Shown: positions 7,226 through 10,719 of the stretch, piece by piece
Layout: each line of letters begins with the position of its first letter
Numbering within the stretch: the stretch's first letter is position 1
From: Treponema sp.
GTDB taxonomy: Bacteria > Spirochaetota > Spirochaetia > Treponematales > Breznakiellaceae
Assembly: GCA_031276615.1 (NCBI GenBank)
Contig: JAISND010000083.1
Span: forward strand, 1 to 10,719
DNA: 10,719 nt
Direction of reading: 5' to 3'
Made by a program: the position numbers and the translations under genes
The notes under the pieces: generated by a model
Database searches by the model: none
Seen by the model: only the letters and a program-made list of their open reading frames with translations
Told to the model about the DNA's origin: nothing

Positions 7226-8059
7226 ATGAGGCAGCTTGCCATACACAACCCCTTTGGCGCCCCGGTTTTCCATGAGGATACCGTTTCCAGCACCATGGAT
7301 GTTTGCCGCGCCCTGGCCGCGGAAGGCGGCGTTCACGGGACGGTGATAAGCGCTGATTTTCAGGAAACAGGCCGGGGGCGCGCCGGCCGCCCCTGGGACA
7401 TGGACAGGGGGGAGAATCTTCCCTTTACCGTGCTTCTCCGTTACCCCCGGATAGAAGCGGCGCCGGAGGCTTTAACCCTGAAAACCGGCCTTGCCGTTTC
7501 CCTTGCCATTGAGGATTTTCTGCCCTCCCTTGCCGGGAAGGTTCAGGTGAAGTGGCCGAACGATATCATGATCCGCTGCCCCGCCCAATTCGACGGGACA
7601 GCACCGGGGGCGGGGCCTGCCGGGGTTTTCCGCAAGGCCGCGGGTATTCTTGCCGAGGCCCGGGGTGGAACCGTTTTTGTCGGCGTGGGGATCAACGTAG
7701 CCCAGAAAAATTTTTCCGGTTTGCTGCGGAACAAGGCGGCAAGCCTTGCCCTGGCCGCGGATACCGCCCCCGGCCCCGAATCGCGCTTTATCCTTCTTGA
7801 AAAGATTCTCTTCCGGCTCTACGGGGAGCTTGAAGCGCCGCGGGCGGAAGGGGCGGAGTCTGACTCCTGGCGCGGCCGGCTTCTGGCGCGGCTCTACCGG
7901 AGGGGCGAAGTGGTTACCTTTGTCGAAGGCGCCGCCGGCTCGGGAAGGGAGCTTCGGGCCGCGCTTGCCGGCATAGGCCCGAAAGGGGAGCTTCTCCTCC
8001 GCGTTGACGGGGAAGCGGAGGCGCGGCCCTTTGTCACCGGCGAGCTTAGGGTGTATTAA
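7226..8059 (+). CDS. birA: Biotin--[acetyl-CoA-carboxylase] ligase, monofunctional BirA
   Basis: The protein activates biotin with ATP and attaches it to the carboxylase carrier lysine. Family motifs in order are the substrate segment TVSSTMD (19-25), the biotinyl-AMP loop GRGRAGRPW (49-57), GENL (62-65), KWPND (109-113) with its catalytic lysine, KAAGILAE (137-144), VGVGINV and a C-terminal SH3-like domain. At 277 residues it has no N-terminal helix-turn-helix, so unlike E. coli BirA it should not repress biotin genes. The first conserved motif lies about 15 residues from the ATG, so a later start is unlikely. An unusual stretch at 117-136, rich in P, G and A, separates KWPND from KAAGIL; relatives have about six residues there. 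Only AAGG three bases from the ATG resembles a ribosome-binding site, and it overlaps the -10 region. Confidence 0.93.
   Translation: MRQLAIHNPFGAPVFHEDTVSSTMDVCRALAAEGGVHGTVISADFQETGRGRAGRPWDMDRGENLPFTVLLRYPRIEAAPEALTLKTGLAVSLAIEDFLPSLAGKVQVKWPNDIMIRCPAQFDGTAPGAGPAGVFRKAAGILAEARGGTVFVGVGINVAQKNFSGLLRNKAASLALAADTAPGPESRFILLEKILFRLYGELEAPRAEGAESDSWRGRLLARLYRRGEVVTFVEGAAGSGRELRAALAGIGPKGELLLRVDGEAEARPFVTGELRVY
7574..7633 (+). repeat. In-frame insertion with inverted repeat inside birA
   Basis: This stretch encodes residues 117-136 and is about 17 codons longer than the loop in typical biotin ligases. It contains a perfect 9-bp inverted repeat, GCCCCGCCC (7578-7586) and GGGCGGGGC (7608-7616), with a 21-nt loop. 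A palindromic in-frame insertion recalls the small palindromic elements known inside genes of some bacteria. It could also be loop expansion in GC-rich DNA. Confidence 0.5.
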
Positions 8060-8097
8060 AGCTTCGAAACGGACAAACCCGGATTAAGGCCCCCGGC

Positions 8098-8457
8098 TCA
8101 GGACCTGTTCCGGTGATCGGGACGCTGCTTCTGCATCTTCAGAAGCTCCCTGGTCTGCCGCAGGACATAGTCCTGAAAAGTTTCGTTTAATTTGCTGAAA
8201 ACGCTTATCATCTGTTCCAGCCTGATGTTCGGCGGCGCTTCACTCCACATGCTACCCCTGCCGCTTGCGATCCATTCCCTGCTGGCGTTGTACTTTGTCG
8301 CCACAAGTTCAATAATGCGCTGGTTGATATTTTTTCTGCCCTGCTCGATTTCGTTGTAGTAACTTTGACTGATATAAATGCCTTCGGAAAAATCCTTTTG
8401 GGATAATTTCAGGAATTTGCGGATCGATTTCAGCCGGGAATTGATTGATGAAACCAT
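8098..8457 (-). CDS. XRE-family helix-turn-helix transcriptional regulator
   Basis: The 119-residue protein has a Cro/C1-type HTH at about residues 8-65, with LSQKDFS leading helix 2 and SQSYYNEIEQGRKNI covering the recognition helix region. It is followed by the WIASGRGSMW segment seen in many short XRE regulators. A C-terminal helical tail at about 80-112 probably mediates oligomerisation. No ligand-binding or peptidase domain is present, so it is most likely a simple repressor. The gene faces birA tail to tail with a 38-bp gap. It is divergent from two small genes, sharing a 259-bp AT-rich spacer. A 19-bp palindrome covers its own start codon, which suggests autoregulation. Its tail is related to the whole of the divergent 57-aa protein. 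The targets cannot be named from sequence. Confidence 0.9.
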   Translation of the reverse strand: MVSSINSRLKSIRKFLKLSQKDFSEGIYISQSYYNEIEQGRKNINQRIIELVATKYNASREWIASGRGSMWSEAPPNIRLEQMISVFSKLNETFQDYVLRQTRELLKMQKQRPDHRNRS

Positions 8458-8464
8458 TTCATCA
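8446..8464. promoter_or_regulatory. 19-bp palindrome over the XRE start codon (probable autoregulatory operator)
   Basis: TGATGAAACCATTTCATCA has perfect 8-bp arms around a 3-bp centre. The centre overlaps the ATG of the XRE gene (complement of 8455-8457). Size and symmetry fit an operator for an XRE dimer. Bound protein would block the gene's own start region. Confidence 0.55.
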
Positions 8465-8466
8465 CT

Positions 8467-8495
8467 TTCATACCATAAAATCGGGATTAATACAA
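8467..8495 (-). promoter_or_regulatory. Candidate promoter of the XRE regulator
   Basis: On the minus strand TTGTAT (8490-8495) and TATGAA (8467-8472) are 17 bp apart, directly upstream of the palindrome. The boxes are weak (3/6 and 4/6). The only ribosome-binding hint is AAAGTGAT just before the ATG. The surrounding A/T tracts offer other possible boxes. Confidence 0.3.
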
Positions 8496-8592
8496 TAATT
8501 TTTTGATTTTTTGTATTTTTCCGGAATCCCGCCCAAAACCCCGCGTTTCCGGCCCGGGAGCGTCTTTTTTCCGAATTTCATAAAGGCTTCTG

Positions 8593-8622
8593 TTGACTAA
8601 TTCGAAAAACGATATATATAAT
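8593..8622 (+). promoter_or_regulatory. Strong promoter for the 57-aa / TPR gene pair
   Basis: TTGACT (8593-8598) and TATAAT (8617-8622) are separated by 18 bp, matching the consensus at 5/6 and 6/6. The predicted start at about 8629 leaves a leader of nearly 90 nt before the ATG at 8717. The AT-rich context contrasts with the GC-rich genes around it. Confidence 0.75.
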
Positions 8623-8636
8623 TTCGATTAACGATA
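8601..8636. promoter_or_regulatory. Tandem operator-like repeat around the -10 box
   Basis: TTCGAAAAACGATA (8601-8614) and TTCGATTAACGATA (8623-8636) are identical at 12 of 14 positions and 22 bp apart, about two helical turns. Each contains the dyad TCG-N5-CGA. One copy lies in the spacer and the other just after TATAAT, so a protein bound to both would occlude the promoter. The XRE regulator next door is the obvious candidate, but these sites do not resemble the palindrome at its own start. Confidence 0.55.
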
Positions 8637-8649
8637 ATTTGTTTTCATT

Positions 8650-8701
8650 TGAGCGGTCAAAATCATGGTACCCCCGGACTGCCGGATTTTGAACAGCCTC
8701 A
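8650..8701 (+). promoter_or_regulatory. Leader hairpin before the 57-aa gene
   Basis: TCAAAATC (8657-8664) pairs perfectly with GATTTTGA (8685-8692) across a 20-nt loop. TGAG (8650-8653) and CTCA (8698-8701) add an outer helix across a small internal loop. The structure ends a few bases before the Shine-Dalgarno AGGG (8707-8710), so it could affect initiation. No T-run follows, so it is not an intrinsic terminator. Confidence 0.4.
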
Positions 8702-8716
8702 TTTCAAGGGTGGAAC

Positions 8717-8890
8717 ATGTTTCAGGAAGAAGACAACAAACTTGACGATTTTTATAATGATTTTATCAACCTGAACCCGGAAAACCAGGATTTTATTTTG
8801 CGTATTTCAAAGAAACTTTTGGCAGTTCAGATGTACCGGAATAAAAAATCCGGAAATCCGGACGAAGGAGAGGCCGATGACCGAAGATGA
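8717..8890 (+). CDS. 57-aa protein resembling the tail of the XRE regulator
   Basis: The ATG has an AGGG ribosome-binding site 6 nt upstream, a strong promoter behind it, and an in-frame stop at 8690-8692 that rules out a longer form. The 57-residue acidic-then-basic protein has one recognisable part: residues 9-41 align without gaps to residues 80-112 of the neighbouring XRE regulator, with 12 of 33 identical. Shared residues include F16, LN at 19-20, QD at 24-25, LR at 28-29, LL at 34-35 and Q38. There is no DNA-binding domain. Tails with an LN..NQ..IL pattern are common at the ends of XRE proteins. A partner or antagonist of the regulator is an inference. Its last four codons overlap the start of the TPR gene, so the two are probably co-translated. 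It could instead be the leftover tail of a deleted second XRE gene. Confidence 0.7.
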   Translation: MFQEEDNKLDDFYNDFINLNPENQDFILRISKKLLAVQMYRNKKSGNPDEGEADDRR

Positions 8891-9113
8891 TTATGATTCG
8901 GTGATAGAGCACTACAGCAATGCCATTCATCTGAATCCCGCCGATGCCGAAGCCTATTTTGATCGTGCCGAAATATACCTCAAAAGCGGGACGAGCAGCT
9001 GCAGCGCGGAGAAGCTGCGCCTTGCCTATGCCGACTTCAAAAAGGGCCTGGAACTCAACCCGGACTCGGAACGCGCCCAGCTTGTCAAATACATCCTGGG
9101 AGAATATTCCTGA
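8877..9113 (+). CDS. Small tetratricopeptide-repeat protein
   Basis: The 78-residue protein is built of TPR helices. Residues about 5-22 form the second helix of one repeat ending in the usual LNPAD. Residues about 24-62 form a full repeat (AEAYFDRAEIYLKSG, then LAYADFKKGLELNPDS). That repeat carries about seven extra residues, TSSCSAE, between its two helices, where a canonical TPR has a tight turn. There is no signal peptide, membrane segment or second domain, so it is probably a cytoplasmic protein-protein adaptor. The start is well supported by AAGGAG (8865-8870) 6 nt upstream of the ATG. The gene overlaps the 57-aa gene in another frame, as in a co-translated pair. The partner is unknown. 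Confidence 0.75.
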   Translation: MTEDDYDSVIEHYSNAIHLNPADAEAYFDRAEIYLKSGTSSCSAEKLRLAYADFKKGLELNPDSERAQLVKYILGEYS

Positions 9114-9152
9114 GGTTCCGGCGGAAACGGGGGACGCGCGGTTCATCTTTCA

Positions 9153-9162
9153 TTCGCGCGAA
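9153..9162. repeat. 10-bp palindrome TTCGCGCGAA between the TPR gene and serS
   Basis: A perfect 10-bp palindrome, slightly extended by CAT and ATG flanks, lies in the 116-bp spacer upstream of serS. No T-run follows, so it is not a terminator. It may be a protein-binding site or chance in GC-rich sequence. I see no T-box or other riboswitch-like element in this spacer. Confidence 0.25.
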
Positions 9163-9194
9163 ATGCCTCGTTTTAGAAGTTACCGGACGCGCCC

Positions 9195-9223
9195 TTGCCG
9201 CGCTTCTGTTCCTTTAGTACACT
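9195..9223 (+). promoter_or_regulatory. Candidate leaderless promoter of serS
   Basis: TTGCCG (9195-9200) and TACACT (9218-9223) are 17 bp apart, each matching the consensus at 4 of 6. The predicted transcription start coincides with the A of the serS ATG at 9230, and there is no purine-rich ribosome-binding site upstream. The weak boxes keep this tentative. Confidence 0.4.
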
Positions 9224-9229
9224 AAATCC

Positions 9230-10504
9230 ATGTTGGATTACCGGTTTATCGCTGAAAATTTCGAGGCTGTAATGGCGAATGTCGCCGATCGTTTTATGAA
9301 GGCCGATGTCGAGGCCGTGGTCCGTCTTTACAACAGGCGGACGGAGCTTGCCGGCCGGCTCCAGTCCCTGCAGCAAAAGCGGAACGCCAACGCGGCCGCC
9401 ATGAAATCCGGGCTTGAGCAGGAACAGCGGAATGTCCTTATCGGGGAGGGGAAGAAACTCAAGGAGGAGATCGCCTCCTGCGAGGCGGAGCTTGCCGAAA
9501 CGGAAAAGAACCTTGAGGCGGAGGCCCTGCGCATTCCCAATATGGCGCATCCCGACGCGCCGGTGGGAAAGGAGGACAAGGACAACCTTGAGGTGAAGCG
9601 GGTAGGGGAGCCGGTGAAATTTGATTTTGAACCCGCCGATCACGTAAAGCTCGGCCAGGACCTTGACATCATTGATTTCGATTCGGCCACGAAGGTTTCG
9701 GGAACGAAATTTTACTATCTCAAGAACGAGGGGGTTTTCCTTGAGCTTGGCCTGGTGCGCTACGCCCTGGACATCCTTTCAAGGAAAGGTTTTACCCCCT
9801 TCATCACGCCCGATGTCGCCAGGGAGGGGATACTTGAAGGCATAGGCTTTAACCCGCGGGGAGAGGAGTCCAATGTCTACACCCTTGAGGGGGAAGACGC
9901 CTGCCTTGTGGGAACCGCGGAGATAACCCTGGGCGGCTACTACTCCGATACGGTGCTTCCCGGCGAAAAACTGCCCCTGAAAATGGCGGGGCTTTCCCAC
10001 TGTTTCCGGCGCGAGGCCGGTGCCGCGGGACAGTTTTCCAGGGGCCTCTACCGGGTACACCAGTTTACCAAGCTGGAGATGTTTGTCCTCTGCGTTCCGG
10101 AAGAGTCGGACGGATTCCACGGGGAACTCCGTTCCATTGAGGAGGAAATTTTCGGGGGCCTCAATATCCCCTTCCGCGTGGTTGATACCTGTACCGGCGA
10201 TCTCGGCGCGCCGGCCTACCGCAAGTGGGATCTTGAAGCCTGGATGCCGGGCCGCAACGGCGGCGAATGGGGGGAAGTTACCTCCACCTCCAACTGTACC
10301 GACTATCAGGCGCGCCGCCTGAACATCCGGTTCAAGGACAGGGACGGAAAGAACAGGTTCGTCCACATGCTCAACGGAACGGCCATCGCGGTCTCCCGGG
10401 GCATCATCGCCATCCTGGATAATGTCCAGCAGGCCGTCGGCTCGGTGCGCATACCCCGGGCGCTGGTTCCCTACTGCGGTTTTGACGTGATCCGGAAAAA
10501 ATGA
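9230..10504 (+). CDS. serS: Seryl-tRNA synthetase (class II)
   Basis: The enzyme charges tRNA-Ser with serine, and also tRNA-Sec where present. At 424 residues it has the normal bacterial length. Residues about 27-105 form the antiparallel coiled-coil arm that grips the tRNA long variable arm. The catalytic core shows motif 1 near 186-195, the serine-binding TAE at 229-231, motif 2 as FRREAGAAG (259-267) followed by GLYRVHQFTKLE, the EVTSTSNCTDYQARR segment at 349-363, and motif 3 around NGTAIAVSR (382-390). The start is fixed by the universal MLDYRFI.EN opening. No Shine-Dalgarno precedes it. EVTSTSN and NGTAIAVSRG differ from the EISSCSN and NGSGLAVGRT forms of many bacteria, so this belongs to a less common sequence type. 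Its stop overlaps the next ORF as ATGA. Confidence 0.98.
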   Translation: MLDYRFIAENFEAVMANVADRFMKADVEAVVRLYNRRTELAGRLQSLQQKRNANAAAMKSGLEQEQRNVLIGEGKKLKEEIASCEAELAETEKNLEAEALRIPNMAHPDAPVGKEDKDNLEVKRVGEPVKFDFEPADHVKLGQDLDIIDFDSATKVSGTKFYYLKNEGVFLELGLVRYALDILSRKGFTPFITPDVAREGILEGIGFNPRGEESNVYTLEGEDACLVGTAEITLGGYYSDTVLPGEKLPLKMAGLSHCFRREAGAAGQFSRGLYRVHQFTKLEMFVLCVPEESDGFHGELRSIEEEIFGGLNIPFRVVDTCTGDLGAPAYRKWDLEAWMPGRNGGEWGEVTSTSNCTDYQARRLNIRFKDRDGKNRFVHMLNGTAIAVSRGIIAILDNVQQAVGSVRIPRALVPYCGFDVIRKK

Positions 10505-10719
10505 TTCCCCTGCGCCGGGTTCCGTACGCCGAGAAGGGGGGCTTTGCCAACGCGAAGCTCTGCGATTTTCGGGGAAGGAACTATGTCCTTACCCCTCTTG
10601 CACGTAACAGGGAGGAAAACATCGCCTTTCTCAAAGACCTTATCCGCCGCATGGGATTCGGCCGCGTAAGTGAAGTTACGGCGGAGGAGCTGCGGACACC
10701 TTTGGACCACCACATAGTG
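10501..10719 (+). CDS. Prephenate dehydrogenase-like ORF lacking its NAD-binding half (3' partial)
   Basis: The ORF starts at an ATG overlapping the serS stop (ATGA) and runs off the right edge after 73 codons. Residues about 9-72 follow the middle of prephenate dehydrogenase (TyrA). YAEKGGFANA corresponds to the HPMAG(R)EKSGF region, FRGRNYVLTP to the conserved 'LF.GA.YILTP' segment, then IAFLKDLIRRMGFGRVSEVT, then EE...DHHIV where relatives have 'EEHD..IA..SQL.H'. The family's N-terminal Rossmann domain of roughly 150 residues with its GxGxxG should precede this, but serS occupies that place. An in-frame TGA at 10483-10485 closes the frame upstream. The catalytic His of the HPMAG motif is replaced (RRVPYAE). 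It may be a headless relic or a coupled protein with a new role. The assignment is from memory of the family. Confidence 0.62.
   Translation, partial: MIPLRRVPYAEKGGFANAKLCDFRGRNYVLTPLARNREENIAFLKDLIRRMGFGRVSEVTAEELRTPLDHHIV

Noticed and set aside
8665..8745. Short upstream ORF of 26 codons in the leader of the 57-aa gene
   Set aside because: It has no ribosome-binding site, and its start lies in the loop of the leader hairpin. It runs out of frame into the 57-aa gene without a recognisable leader-peptide pattern.
8098..9113. Classical toxin-antitoxin module
   Set aside because: There is an XRE-type regulator and small coupled genes, but neither small protein has a toxin fold or catalytic residues that I can recognise (no RelE, HipA, PIN, Fic or similar motif).
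9114..9229. T-box or other riboswitch upstream of serS
   Set aside because: The spacer is only 116 nt, with no T-box-like sequence, no anti-terminator pair and no T-run.

Overview
The window looks like a spirochaete chromosome, most probably Treponema or a close relative. This is an inference, not a database result. It rests on the layout and style of the conserved genes: an Era GTPase with the DTPGRH variant, a ThrH-type homoserine phosphotransferase, a stand-alone BirA, and a giant surface-type protein with a FlgD-like Ig tail. The host genes are GC-rich; the regulator module at about 8.46-8.72 kb is visibly more AT-rich.

Layout. (1) 1-5318: the 3' part of a gene for a very large repetitive beta-rich protein. 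Its N-terminus lies outside the window and it ends in a FlgD-like Ig domain. (2) 5315-6253: era, overlapping the giant gene by four bases (GTGA). (3) 6254-6470: a short spacer holding what looks like the decayed C-terminal end of another gene. (4) 6471-7091, minus: thrH. (5) 7226-8059: birA, divergent from thrH, behind a near-consensus promoter whose predicted transcription start falls on the ATG. (6) 8098-8457, minus: an XRE-family regulator, convergent with birA. (7) 8458-8716: an AT-rich regulatory spacer with divergent promoter candidates, a 19-bp palindrome over the regulator's start codon, a tandem operator-like repeat around a TATAAT box and a leader hairpin. (8) 8717-8890 and 8877-9113: two overlapping small genes, a 57-aa protein and a 78-aa TPR protein. 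(9) 9230-10504: serS. (10) 10501 to the end: an ORF coupled to serS that matches only the back half of a prephenate dehydrogenase.

The housekeeping genes serve ribosome assembly (era), tRNA charging (serS), biotinylation of carboxylase carrier protein (birA) and threonine/serine metabolism (thrH). They share no single pathway.

The most interesting part is the module at 8098-9113. The 57-aa protein aligns without gaps to the C-terminal helical tail of the divergently encoded XRE regulator (12 of 33 identical by eye) but has no DNA-binding domain. With the dense operator-like structure between the two genes, this suggests a small regulatory circuit: a repressor, a tail-only partner that could form mixed oligomers with it, and a coupled TPR protein. 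Other points worth attention are an in-frame insertion in BirA that carries a 9-bp inverted repeat, apparent leaderless starts for birA and serS, and the headless prephenate dehydrogenase behind serS.
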